The position numbers were made by a program, and so were the translations under genes. Of a DNA stretch of 64,000 nt, positions 45,168 through 54,717 are shown one piece after another. The stretch covers positions 186,001 to 250,000 of the forward strand of contig NZ_AYMG01000028.1 of the NCBI RefSeq assembly GCF_000633455.1. The letters run 5' to 3'. Origin of the DNA: Pedobacter jeongneungensis. Lineage in GTDB: Bacteria > Bacteroidota > Bacteroidia > Sphingobacteriales > Sphingobacteriaceae. Within the stretch, counting starts at the first letter, position 1. Each line of letters begins with the position of its first letter. Under the pieces are notes generated by a model. That model was not told the DNA's origin, ran no database searches, and saw only the letters and a list, made by a program, of their open reading frames with translations.

Positions 45168-46493
45168 TCAGGGAGGTGTTTGCATATCTAGTACTTTATT
45201 TTCATCCCCATCTTCGTATTTTAAGAATACTAAAAGCATGGTTAACATTTCGTCTGTTGATTTCATGTCATTAGCTGAAAAAACCATTTTCGGAGGGTTA
45301 TTTGGATTATTGGGATTGTTTTTTGTGTTGTCATAAGTACCTTCAATGGTTAGAACTGATCCTTTAGGTACTTTGATCAACTTTTTGAAACGGTAAATTT
45401 CCTGCCACCTAAAATCCCATGAAGGAATTGATACCAGCTTGATTGTATCTCCAGCAGCAGTAACGGCATAAGATTTAAAGTCTTTACCTAAGAGGTGCAT
45501 GTGCGGCCAGATATAAAGCAGTGACTGATCTTGTGGCGTTAAGATTTTAAGATTAAATTTTTTCACAGAATCAGCCTGGATCATAAAATAAGGATCGATC
45601 GAGCTCTCGCCTACACCACCAGAACCTAAACTAACTACATTTACTACCCGTTTAACTGGTGTATCTTTAAAAAAGAAATTAATGCCCGAAATATCTTCTT
45701 CATTTTTTGCAACAGGTGCATAATGAATGGTAAGCAAAATAACACCACGCTTTGGCATTACCCAACCTAAATCAGCAGGATATGATTCGAACGAAGTGCC
45801 CGGAATCCATCCCCCATAATAAGTCATATCCTTTTTAAACGGAAGGTACTGATCGTAATTTGTCCTCGAATCGTCGGTTAGGTTCACGAAATCGGCTGCC
45901 TGTTTAGTATCGATATCATCAGCTACAGGGTGTATAGCAAAATTAGCATGATGGATAATTTTTTTATTGGTAGAAACAAATTCTATAGCAGCTACATTTT
46001 TAGCAGAAGCCATTTCGAAAGGGATCTTAAAAACGATAAAACGCTCCTCGTTATCGCCTTTCACCTCAAATGGTTTGCTAACCTTTACGGTCATATCTGG
46101 TTTTCTTACATATTGTGTTCCCGGAATAAGTTGATCTATAACCGCTTCTTTTTCCTTATTTATCCCTTCTGGTGCATTATTATCTATCCAATTTATAATT
46201 GTTTTCTTTTCACGATCACTTAAAGAACGATCATTCGCGAACATGCGGTAATGATTATCGGGTTTCCAGGGTGGCATAAATCCTGAGGATACCACATCCC
46301 TTATAAATGATGTTCTTTTAGCAACATCAGCATAAGTTAATAAAGAAAACGGACCTGCTTCGCCCGGACGATGACAAGGTGCACATTTACTGCGGATTAT
46401 TGGTGCAATGTGCTCATAATAAGTGATTTTTTGACTGTACGAATTCTCAAAAAAACAGCAAAATAAGAGAACAGTAATGATTTTATTAAGCAT
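45168..46493 (-). CDS. Cytochrome c fused to a PHM-like copper monooxygenase
   Basis: The 441-residue secreted protein has a signal peptide (residues 1-20). A c-type heme site is at CAPCH, residues 37-41, in a short cytochrome-like domain (to about 110). A copper type II ascorbate-dependent monooxygenase-like domain follows. All six copper ligands of peptidylglycine alpha-hydroxylating monooxygenase have counterparts: His181 and His182 (HHANF), His257 (IHYAP), His331 and His333 (HMH), and Met416 (DEMLTM, cf. DEMCNL). A redox enzyme acting on an unknown substrate in the periplasm or at the surface is likely. The ATG follows the redoxin stop by one base. Confidence 0.8.
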   Translation of the reverse strand: MLNKIITVLLFCCFFENSYSQKITYYEHIAPIIRSKCAPCHRPGEAGPFSLLTYADVAKRTSFIRDVVSSGFMPPWKPDNHYRMFANDRSLSDREKKTIINWIDNNAPEGINKEKEAVIDQLIPGTQYVRKPDMTVKVSKPFEVKGDNEERFIVFKIPFEMASAKNVAAIEFVSTNKKIIHHANFAIHPVADDIDTKQAADFVNLTDDSRTNYDQYLPFKKDMTYYGGWIPGTSFESYPADLGWVMPKRGVILLTIHYAPVAKNEEDISGINFFFKDTPVKRVVNVVSLGSGGVGESSIDPYFMIQADSVKKFNLKILTPQDQSLLYIWPHMHLLGKDFKSYAVTAAGDTIKLVSIPSWDFRWQEIYRFKKLIKVPKGSVLTIEGTYDNTKNNPNNPNNPPKMVFSANDMKSTDEMLTMLLVFLKYEDGDENKVLDMQTPP

Positions 46494-46494
46494 A

Positions 46495-47073
46495 CTAAAG
46501 ATCGTTAATGAGACAGCCTAAGGGGGCGGTTTCCATGTATTTATAGCTAGTCGTTTTTATTTGATCAAGGGCATCATCCAAATAATGATCGGTAATCACT
46601 TTTCTTTTTACACCAAGTTTTGCTTGCCAGTTATCTATTAACCCTCTATACCTTAGGTTTCCCTTTTCATCTATCACAATTGCTTCCGGCGTAACTTTAG
46701 CCTTCAGCACTTTTGTTAATGTTTTATTCTTATCTAAATAAATATCAAAGACAGCTTTATAGTCTTCAGCAAATTGCCTGATATCTGGTAGCGTATAACT
46801 TTTCCCGGGCACAACTCCTACAATATTTACCTGAGGATACTTTTTAACTAATTCATTTAATGTAAGCATGTAATTTTTGCAGAGAGGGCATTCTGGCGAT
46901 ATAAATATAAATGCAGTATTCGTTTTTAATACAGCCGTTGTTTTACCATTTACATTAACAATATTGCTAGTTTTAATTTGCTCCCAAAGCAATTTATTGG
47001 GTAAGGCAACCTGTCCGAAAGAACTTGTTTGAGCACAAAAAACTATTAAAACTAAGGTTATAAGTAATTTCAT
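46495..47073 (-). CDS. Secreted redoxin (thioredoxin-fold) protein
   Basis: The 192-residue protein has a signal peptide (residues 1-20) and a thioredoxin-fold domain with the redox pair Cys62-x-x-Cys65 in SPECPLCK. TPEAIVIDEKGNLRYRG is the conserved cis-Pro strand region. A further cysteine sits at the C-terminus (APLGCLI). Stop and start are one base apart from the monooxygenase gene. I recall redoxin domains fused to cytochrome c/PHM-like proteins in other bacteria, so the pair probably works as one module, for instance in electron transfer or in loading heme or copper. The role is inferred. Confidence 0.8.
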   Translation of the reverse strand: MKLLITLVLIVFCAQTSSFGQVALPNKLLWEQIKTSNIVNVNGKTTAVLKTNTAFIFISPECPLCKNYMLTLNELVKKYPQVNIVGVVPGKSYTLPDIRQFAEDYKAVFDIYLDKNKTLTKVLKAKVTPEAIVIDEKGNLRYRGLIDNWQAKLGVKRKVITDHYLDDALDQIKTTSYKYMETAPLGCLINDL

Positions 47074-47082
47074 AATACAAAA

Positions 47083-47111
47083 AGAACTCCTAAATTACAT
47101 TAGGAGTTCTG
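47083..47111 (-). terminator. Terminator-like hairpin between susD and the redoxin gene in the second locus
   Basis: On the minus strand AGAACTCCTAA, loop TGTAA, TTTAGGAGTTCT is followed by TTTTTG. It lies in the 59-bp gap between susD and the redoxin gene, the same place as the hairpin at 37088-37115 in the first locus. Confidence 0.85.
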
Positions 47112-47132
47112 TTAATTTATATAAATATATTT

Positions 47133-48851
47133 TTATTTTTTGTCCCACCAAACTCTGCCGGTGATATCACTTGGTCCTTGACCGAAATCAGGATCAGCCT
47201 GCATTAATTTGTAAGCATCAACAATATTCTGGTAGTTTAAATTGGTTGGTGCAGGGAATGGCAAACTTGCTCTTCTTGGAATAACCTGTTCTGTTCCACT
47301 AGCCATTATTTTCTCTAACTTAAGTACAGTAGTTGAATTAGGCATGCCTGTTCTTTTATAAATAGCCCACGCTTCGTTAGGCTGCTTAAAGAAGTTTAAA
47401 TAAGCTTGCCCGATAATTTGATCTAAGCCTTTGCTCGCATCATATTTGATGTCTGCCTTAGCCATATAATTAGAAATCTCAGCAGGGCTTACAGCAACGT
47501 AGCTTAATGCGCCTGTTCTATCTACAATTTGAGCTTTATTCGCCAGGTCATCGTAAAAAGATATTGATGCGGTTACACCTTTGTTATACCAGTCTTCTGC
47601 AGACTCTGTAGTTACATTTCTTGCAGCTAATTCTGCCCTCATAAAACAAACATCAGCATAGGTAATTATTGGAAACGCATTCATCCCCTTCCCTCCATTT
47701 TCACCTGCGGCAAACAATCTTGGCTGAATAAACGATAAAGAATCCATGGTCTGGTTAACCGTTTGATTGGTAGCATTAACAACAGAAATACTAATATTAT
47801 TAAAGAAGTTTGCAAATGCAGGACTAGATGAAGCATCAGGACTAGATGGAACACCATAAAATCTTCTCGTATCAAATACAGAACTGGCAGCTATTTTATT
47901 CTGCGCCTTTGCAAGGTCAAAATTAGCTCTGGTAAATGAATTCTCTTGATAAAATAATCGAATACGAGGATCTGAATTGGTATACATAAAATCTACCACT
48001 TGCTTTGGTGCCCTTAAACCTCCTGCAGACCAATCGCCTCCATCAGCATAAGTTGCATTGGCTCTAAATACCCAACCATCGGCGGCACTGTTAATTAAAC
48101 CCCCTGGAGCAGCAAGAATCTCCAAAACTTTAGTTTTCATTTTAGCTGGATCTCTTTTCATTAATCGCATAGCCATACGTAAGCGCGCTGAATTAGCTAC
48201 TTTAATCCAGTTGGCAACCGCACCTTGGTAAAAAAGATCGTTTTCGGCCAACGAGGTTTGCGCAACGGGCTGGGATGTGCTTAAAATCGTTACCGAATTT
48301 TTTAATTGTGTATCTAATATTTCAAACAGTGATTCCTGAGTATTGTATTTCGGTGTTTCTGTACCGCCATACCTTAACATAAATGCTTCGGTGTAAGCTA
48401 AACTTCCAGTTACATCAGAAACATAAAAAGCATAGTAAGCCTTAACTATACGGGCTATTTCTACCTGATATATTCTTTTTGCCTGTTCTTCAGCAGGTAA
48501 TTTTTTAATCAACTGCTCCATATCTGTTAGATTACCACCAACTTTGGGATAAAAATTATTATACCTAACATTTCTGAAGTTTGCAGCATCTGATATAAAT
48601 GTGACACTATTTCCGTTTAGGGGTGTTACCATTTGCATCCACGGCATAATGGCTCTAAAATTATCATAATAGTATTCGAACCGATCGCCATGCATATTTA
48701 GGATCGAATTCATGAATTGCTGTTGAGGCGTTATTAAATCTATAATTTGTGGATTGGTATTCAGTTCTACAAATTGATCTTTTTTACATGATGATATAGA
48801 AAACCCGATTAACACAGTTAGCATCAGGGCTATTTTATTTGTCGTTTTCAT
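47133..48851 (-). CDS. SusD/RagB-family outer-membrane lipoprotein, second locus
   Basis: The 572-residue protein has a lipobox with Cys22 (SISSC) and the SusD-like pattern: NTNPQIIDLITPQQQFMNS near the start and TYADVCFMRAELAARN in the middle. The tail LPFPAPTNLNY is also typical. It is the surface lid of the second SusC channel and differs from the first-locus protein, so the substrate probably differs. The susC gene lies 26 bp upstream. Confidence 0.92.
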   Translation of the reverse strand: MKTTNKIALMLTVLIGFSISSCKKDQFVELNTNPQIIDLITPQQQFMNSILNMHGDRFEYYYDNFRAIMPWMQMVTPLNGNSVTFISDAANFRNVRYNNFYPKVGGNLTDMEQLIKKLPAEEQAKRIYQVEIARIVKAYYAFYVSDVTGSLAYTEAFMLRYGGTETPKYNTQESLFEILDTQLKNSVTILSTSQPVAQTSLAENDLFYQGAVANWIKVANSARLRMAMRLMKRDPAKMKTKVLEILAAPGGLINSAADGWVFRANATYADGGDWSAGGLRAPKQVVDFMYTNSDPRIRLFYQENSFTRANFDLAKAQNKIAASSVFDTRRFYGVPSSPDASSSPAFANFFNNISISVVNATNQTVNQTMDSLSFIQPRLFAAGENGGKGMNAFPIITYADVCFMRAELAARNVTTESAEDWYNKGVTASISFYDDLANKAQIVDRTGALSYVAVSPAEISNYMAKADIKYDASKGLDQIIGQAYLNFFKQPNEAWAIYKRTGMPNSTTVLKLEKIMASGTEQVIPRRASLPFPAPTNLNYQNIVDAYKLMQADPDFGQGPSDITGRVWWDKK

Positions 48852-48877
48852 TTTTATTTTCTTTAAATGTTAATCCC

Positions 48878-51800
48878 TTATAATGCTGCCCTTACCGAAA
48901 AAGCAAATGTACGTACATACGGCATACCACCATATTCGGCAAATGAACCAGCGCTATTACTAAATAAACCTTCAGGATTTAAATGATCGGGTAAACTATT
49001 ATAGATGTAAAATAAATTTCTTGCAGTTACACCAAAATTAACCTGTTTGAAGTTAATTTTATCAGTGAACTTTTTAGGGAGTGTGTAACCTAAAGAAACT
49101 TCTCTTAAAGCTACCCAGCTATTTTCGAAAGTTGAGTATTCTCTAATACCAGTAGACCACTGTGTTAACCTGGCGTAGTAAATCCTTGCGCTTACCGGTT
49201 GTATTAGGCCTTTATCAACTGCTTGCTGAAAAGTTAGTCCAGTTACATTAACGTTGTTTAATATGGTTCCTTTAGCAAACACACCTTCAGGAATGATACC
49301 ATCATTGGCAATTACTGCTCCGGAAGCATCTTTTCTTGGTAAACCACCAAAATCTGCTGAGCGGCCAAATAATGTACTTTCGAATGCGCCAAAGTTAGTT
49401 CCATATTGATGAGTACCAGAAGCCAATAATCCACCCACTTTAGCATCAATCTGGAAACCTAAATTAAAATTCTTAAAACGGATATTATTGATAGAACTTG
49501 CATTAAATTTCTCCATCATACTACCCAAGTTTTTATTACCCTGTCCAGCATCACTACTTCTAAAATAACTACCATTGGCTTTTAGTAATTTTTGACCATT
49601 GTTAGGATCATCAATGTTATTGCCCTGTGCATCGGTAGCCTGGTAAGTTGCATAGCCATATCCTGTATAAATACTTCCATATTCCTGACCTGCAACAGCA
49701 ACCGATGTCATATCAGCACCAAAAGCATAACCAAGTGTATATGAATCAACACCAGGAGCCAGAGAGATAATTTTATTCCTGTTTCTTGCAAAGTTTATTG
49801 AAGATGTCCATTCAAGGTTTCTAGTCTTGATAGGAGTTCCGGTTAACATGATCTCAATACCTTTGTTTTGAATGTTACCTGCGCCTAATATTCTTCTTTG
49901 TACACCTGTTTCTGGTGGTACATCCAATGAAAGAATTTGCTGGGTTGTGTTCTTTTTGTAAAATGAGAAATCAATACCTAAACGGTCTTTAAAGAACCTC
50001 AATTCAGTTCCTATTTCAAATTCTTTTGATAATTCGTTCTTAAGATTATTATTTCCTAACACATATTCTTCAAAACCATAACGAGGGATCTGCTTTCCGT
50101 TCTCATCAGTGTAAGTTCCTAAAAATTTATACTTGCCAGTACTTGTTTTATAAGGTGTGGTTCCCATACCGGTGTAACCAAAGTTTGCTCTTAATTTACC
50201 ATAAGACAGAAAATCAAATCCTGGTTTATTTTTTAATGATTCGGAAAATACGTAAGCTAAACCAAAAGAAGGATAAATATATCCATAATCGCCATGACCA
50301 TCAGGATAAGTTAAAGTAGATGACCAATCTTTTCTAACACTAAAGTTTAATGTTAGCATATTTTTATAGGTTAAATCGCCATAAGTATATATTGCATCAG
50401 TTCTTTGACTACCATCTAAACTTATATCGGTAATCGGATTATTTACAGAATTGCCAATATAAAATTCTCCTGGATCTTTCAAACCACCATCTGTTCTCGT
50501 TTTGGTATAGTTGTTACCAAAATCCTTTGCTGTTTCGGCTCCAACACTCATATTAAAATCAAAGTCTGCGCCAAATTTCTTATTCCCGTTTAATAAAAAC
50601 TGGAATCTGGTACTTTTTTGACTTGCTTGAACAAGAGCATATTCTCCACCGCTGAAACCAACACCTGTACCAATGTTTTTTGTTTCACCGTTAGTATTAA
50701 CCTGATTTATATTTCCTCTTACCAAAGCATTTAACCAAGGTGTAATGTTAGCTTTAACATCCACATTCCCCCTGAAAACATTTTCGCGTTGTTTGACATT
50801 TTTTTCATTAATACCAAACCATAAACCGGCTAAGCCATAAGCATCTTCATTTGCTGAAAGTACGCCTCCATTAACCGGATCAATATATTTGTTCTTCCAA
50901 TAGTTGGTATCATAGCTTCTAGGATTTCCATATACCAATGCAAATAATGGATTATCACCATTACTCTGATTAATAGGATTAAAGCTATTGCTAATAGTAT
51001 AATTTACGCCTGCGTTAATTTCGAAGATTTTACCAAATTTACGCGATCCTCTAAAATCAATCGCATCACGATCGAATTTATTGTTTGGAAGAATACCTGT
51101 GCTGTATAACTTTGAATAAGATAACCTGAATGTTCCATTTTCATCTCCACCCTGAAATGCCAAATTTGAATTGCTATAGTTACCTAATTTATAAGCATCC
51201 AACAGGTTATTCGGCTGAGCATTCCAATTGATCATTCTGCCATCTATATCTTTAACCAGGCTACCATCAAAACGAGGTCCAAAACTCCAAAAATAATTGG
51301 CTGCATCAACAGCAGGGATACCAGAGGCATCTTTAGTAAAAGTTGGATTAATACCTGCACCAAATTCATTCTGTAAATCCATTGTTCTGTAAGCTTGTTC
51401 AATGGTTTGAGTATGTGAGAATGAAATACCTAAACCCTGGCCGCCTTTACCTTTTTTAGAGGTAATTAAGAGCACTCCGTTTTGAGCCCTTGAGCCATAA
51501 AGTGAACTTGCCGCAGCACCTTTTAAAACAGTGATACTTTCATAATCATCCGCGTTAAGATTTTTCATAATATTACCAAAATCCTGAGGTGAGTTACCAT
51601 AAGAATCAGCACCTGTAACGCCAGGCTGAATAAGAACCCCATCAATAACAACCAAAGGCTGTGTATTTGGACTTAAAGATGAGTTACCTCTGATTCTGAT
51701 CCTAGAAGATGACTGCGGACCTCCAGAACCCTGATTGATCATCACACCGGCAACTTTACCTTGTAAAGCATTTACAATATTCTGTTCATTTGCGCGAACA

Positions 51801-52192
51801 AGGTCGTCTCCTTTAACTTCCTGGATAGAATAGCTTAATTTTCTGGCTTCTTTTTTTACACCAAAACCTGTGGTTACCGTAACCTCTTCCAATGCTTTGG
51901 AATCTTCTTTTAAAGAAATATTGAAATTTTTGTTGTTACCAACCGGCATTTCTTGACGCAAGAAACCAACGGCAGAGAAAACAAGTGTTTCGTTACTGGA
52001 AGCGCTGATGCTAAATTTACCATTTCCATCAGTTTGTGTGGCTTTTTGAGTGCCCTTTACAGAAACGTTCGCTCCAGGCAGCGGCCCTGACGAATCCTTT
52101 ACGGTTCCTGTAATAATAGTTTGTGCATGAGCTGCAATTGCAAAAAACGTAAGCAAAAGCATACTCAAACATTTAAAGTACATTTTCTTCAT
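48878..52192 (-). CDS. SusC/RagA-family TonB-linked outer-membrane protein, second locus
   Basis: The 1104-residue transporter has a signal peptide (AHAQ) and a carboxypeptidase-regulatory-like domain (ITGTVKDSSGPLPGANVSVK). A plug with ALQGKVAGVMINQGSGGPQS and VLKGAAASSLYGSRAQNG follows, then the outer-membrane barrel. It leads the second locus. No hybrid two-component protein, ECF sigma/anti-sigma pair or ROK regulator lies upstream; the next gene upstream is lepB. Its regulation is therefore not visible here. Confidence 0.94.
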   Translation of the reverse strand: MKKMYFKCLSMLLLTFFAIAAHAQTIITGTVKDSSGPLPGANVSVKGTQKATQTDGNGKFSISASSNETLVFSAVGFLRQEMPVGNNKNFNISLKEDSKALEEVTVTTGFGVKKEARKLSYSIQEVKGDDLVRANEQNIVNALQGKVAGVMINQGSGGPQSSSRIRIRGNSSLSPNTQPLVVIDGVLIQPGVTGADSYGNSPQDFGNIMKNLNADDYESITVLKGAAASSLYGSRAQNGVLLITSKKGKGGQGLGISFSHTQTIEQAYRTMDLQNEFGAGINPTFTKDASGIPAVDAANYFWSFGPRFDGSLVKDIDGRMINWNAQPNNLLDAYKLGNYSNSNLAFQGGDENGTFRLSYSKLYSTGILPNNKFDRDAIDFRGSRKFGKIFEINAGVNYTISNSFNPINQSNGDNPLFALVYGNPRSYDTNYWKNKYIDPVNGGVLSANEDAYGLAGLWFGINEKNVKQRENVFRGNVDVKANITPWLNALVRGNINQVNTNGETKNIGTGVGFSGGEYALVQASQKSTRFQFLLNGNKKFGADFDFNMSVGAETAKDFGNNYTKTRTDGGLKDPGEFYIGNSVNNPITDISLDGSQRTDAIYTYGDLTYKNMLTLNFSVRKDWSSTLTYPDGHGDYGYIYPSFGLAYVFSESLKNKPGFDFLSYGKLRANFGYTGMGTTPYKTSTGKYKFLGTYTDENGKQIPRYGFEEYVLGNNNLKNELSKEFEIGTELRFFKDRLGIDFSFYKKNTTQQILSLDVPPETGVQRRILGAGNIQNKGIEIMLTGTPIKTRNLEWTSSINFARNRNKIISLAPGVDSYTLGYAFGADMTSVAVAGQEYGSIYTGYGYATYQATDAQGNNIDDPNNGQKLLKANGSYFRSSDAGQGNKNLGSMMEKFNASSINNIRFKNFNLGFQIDAKVGGLLASGTHQYGTNFGAFESTLFGRSADFGGLPRKDASGAVIANDGIIPEGVFAKGTILNNVNVTGLTFQQAVDKGLIQPVSARIYYARLTQWSTGIREYSTFENSWVALREVSLGYTLPKKFTDKINFKQVNFGVTARNLFYIYNSLPDHLNPEGLFSNSAGSFAEYGGMPYVRTFAFSVRAAL

Positions 52193-52504
52193 GTTTGAAA
52201 TATTAGTTAAATAAATTGTTTGGGTTTGTTGGTTTTTGGATTTTCTGATTTTGGACGATTTAAGATTTATATAATAAAATTAGACACCATAAATGACCTC
52301 CGATTTATTTTACTAAATCGATTTAAAATGCAACTAAGTCATTTAAAGGCATATCTGTTTACAGCTACGCTATAATACCTGATGATTGTATTGGATGATT
52401 GGCTTCATAAATTATAGGGGTTTGATTAGTTATAACAAACTTAATAAAAAAACACAAAACCACACTATTCTTTTTAATTTTTTTAAAAAGGTGATTTTGG
52501 CATA
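52193..52504. other. Leader region of the second susC
   Basis: About 310 bp of very AT-rich DNA with poly-T-like tracts (TTTGTTGGTTTTTGGATTTT on the plus strand near 52221-52240). I found no convincing -33/-7 pair, operator or coding region. Confidence 0.4.
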
Positions 52505-52533
52505 AAAAAGGCCTGCATAAGCAAGCCTTTTTT
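52505..52533. terminator. Terminator of the parA-lepB operon
   Basis: AAAAAAGGCCTGC and GCAAGCCTTTTTT form a near-perfect stem around ATAA, 25-50 nt after the lepB stop. It has A and T runs on both sides, so it could act in both directions. Confidence 0.85.
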
Positions 52534-52555
52534 AAATATTTTATGAACGGATTGA

Positions 52556-53749
52556 CTAATGGATCCCCATAAACAACCTGCTCCATCTTATTTTATGTAA
52601 GAAGGATGCGGTGCTGTCCCAGCTCATCCAAACGAACAGGGCTTTACCCACAATATGGTCTTCGGGTACAAAACCCCAATAGCGCGAATCTGCAGAGTTA
52701 TGACGGTTATCGCCCATCATCCAATAATAATCCATTTTAAAGGTATAGGTGGTAGCTGGTTTATCATTAATATACCAAACACCTGCTTTTTGTTCTACTT
52801 TGTTTCCTTCGTAAGTTCTGATGGCCCTGTAATAAAGCGGCATGGTAGTGCTATCAATTTTAACTGTCCATCCTTTTGAAGGGATTTTGATTGGCCCAAA
52901 GTTATCCCTGTTCCACGCCCTGTTCGGATCGTTAGGAAAAACACCGCCTTGTACAGGTCCCGGAGCATCAGGACTTAAAGTTACCGATTTTACGAAATCG
53001 AAGGTTTTCAGTTTTTCTACAATTTCTGGCGAAGCATCAACAATATAGGTATTGGTGGCAACTGCAGGCGAATTCCCTAAGTTCAGGTTAAATTCATCAA
53101 GTGCAGCGTAGTTAAAATCCATGGTTTTAAACTCGATGCGGTAAGGCATCATCCCGGTATTTTTTAAGGGCTCGTTTTTACCGTTTACATTGGCAATACC
53201 ATTGCTCATCGAAATTACATCGCCAGGAATACCGATACAACGTTTAATAAAGTTTTCACGCTTATCAACCGGACGATCTATTATCGTAAAAGTGCTCCTC
53301 ACCTGCTGACGGCCTAAGCTTCGTTCTAATGCATAATAGCTTTCTGCCTGATTTTCGACTGCAACGGTATCTCCTTCAGGGAAGTTGAATACCACTACAT
53401 CATTTCTTTTAATTTTAGATAAACCCGGTAAACGGTGGTATTTCCATTGTACGCCATCCCAATAAGCTTTGGTAGAAGTAGTTAAAGGCATGGTGTGGTG
53501 TGCAAAAGGAAAAGCAACGGGTGTCATCGGGATACGGGCACCATAGTTTACTTTACTTACAAAAAGAAAATCACCGATCAGTAACGATCTTTCCATGGAG
53601 CCAGACGGAATAGTATAAGCTTCTATAAAGAAAACGCGGATAATGGTTGCGGCTACAACTGCAAAAACAATGGCATCTACCCACTCGCGGGTTTTAGATT
53701 TTTTCTTTTTTGTGGCATCCTTTTTTCTCTGCCAGAATTTGTAATTCAT
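52556..53749 (-). CDS. lepB: Signal peptidase I
   Basis: The 397-residue protein has one membrane helix at about residues 24-44 and a basic N-terminus. The catalytic Ser51 is in IPSGSMERSL and the general base Lys169 in FIKRCIGIPGD. GDNRHNSADSRYWGFVPEDH is the C-terminal box E. The large domain insertion between the boxes is usual in Bacteroidota. It removes signal peptides of secreted proteins at the periplasmic face. It is last in parA-parB-DUF5683-dapB-lepB; the gap to dapB (122 bp) could hold a separate promoter. Confidence 0.94.
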   Translation of the reverse strand: MNYKFWQRKKDATKKKKSKTREWVDAIVFAVVAATIIRVFFIEAYTIPSGSMERSLLIGDFLFVSKVNYGARIPMTPVAFPFAHHTMPLTTSTKAYWDGVQWKYHRLPGLSKIKRNDVVVFNFPEGDTVAVENQAESYYALERSLGRQQVRSTFTIIDRPVDKRENFIKRCIGIPGDVISMSNGIANVNGKNEPLKNTGMMPYRIEFKTMDFNYAALDEFNLNLGNSPAVATNTYIVDASPEIVEKLKTFDFVKSVTLSPDAPGPVQGGVFPNDPNRAWNRDNFGPIKIPSKGWTVKIDSTTMPLYYRAIRTYEGNKVEQKAGVWYINDKPATTYTFKMDYYWMMGDNRHNSADSRYWGFVPEDHIVGKALFVWMSWDSTASFLHKIRWSRLFMGIH

Positions 53750-53871
53750 ATATCTTAATTTTGGTCCGCGATCAACTTAATCGGCTACCCCCCTGGTATC
53801 TTAATTGGTTAATTGTATAAACTGGTTAATCGGTTAACTGAAAACTACCAATTGTTAACTGAAAAAGTCTC

Positions 53872-54606
53872 TTATTCAAAAATATCGGTAATGTTAAAAA
53901 ACCCTTTTTTATCTTTTACCCACTCTGCTGCCACTACTGCCCCTAAAGCAAAGCCTGCCCTGTTGTGTGCCGTATGTTTAATTTCAATCTCATCCACTTC
54001 GCTACTGTAAATTACGGTATGTGTACCCGGGATATTTTCGATCCTGTGCGATTCGATGAGCAACTGTTCGGCTTTTGGAAACAGTTCAACATCTGTTCCC
54101 ACCACCTCATTTAACCATTCCTGTTTTCTATCCAGGTTATCTACAATGCCTTCGGCCAGGGTAATGGCTGTACCGCTTGGTGCATCGAGCTTTTGAGTAT
54201 GGTGAATTTCTTCTACCTGAACCTCGTAAGCCGGATAATTATTCATCAGTTTGGCCAAAGTTTGGTTCAACTTAAAAAATAAATTAACGCCGATACTAAA
54301 GTTAGACCCATAAAGCAATGTATTGTTACTGTTGCTGCAATCATCTTTTACTTCCTGCAGTTTACCATACCAACCAGTGGTACCTACTACTACCGGAACA
54401 TTGGCATCAAAACAGGCATCAATATTTTTCAGCACTGAATCAGGCGTGCTGAAATCAATTGCTACATCTGCCGATTTTAAATTTTGCCTGCTTAAATCTT
54501 CCTGATTATCAACTGTGATTTTTAAAACGACTTCGTGACCGCGTTCAAGGGCAAATTTCTCAATAATCTGACCCATTTTGCCGTAACCTAAAAGCGCAAT
54601 TTTCAT
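53872..54606 (-). CDS. dapB: 4-hydroxy-tetrahydrodipicolinate reductase
   Basis: The 244-residue enzyme has the dinucleotide motif LLGYGKMGQ at residues 4-12 and GTTGW near 76. The catalytic/substrate loop is EIHHTQKLDAPSGTA, including the conserved histidines and lysine. It reduces the cyclic intermediate of the diaminopimelate/lysine pathway in the cytosol, supplying meso-DAP for peptidoglycan. Length is short but normal for Bacteroidota. Confidence 0.95.
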   Translation of the reverse strand: MKIALLGYGKMGQIIEKFALERGHEVVLKITVDNQEDLSRQNLKSADVAIDFSTPDSVLKNIDACFDANVPVVVGTTGWYGKLQEVKDDCSNSNNTLLYGSNFSIGVNLFFKLNQTLAKLMNNYPAYEVQVEEIHHTQKLDAPSGTAITLAEGIVDNLDRKQEWLNEVVGTDVELFPKAEQLLIESHRIENIPGTHTVIYSSEVDEIEIKHTAHNRAGFALGAVVAAEWVKDKKGFFNITDIFE

Positions 54607-54717
54607 TTCTTTATATTTATTTTCTTTTTTGTAATTGATTTAAACCTTTAATGCTTTAAAGGTAATAAAAGCATTAAGATTTCATATTGATCAGCAGAAA
54701 TCATTTATTTTATTACA

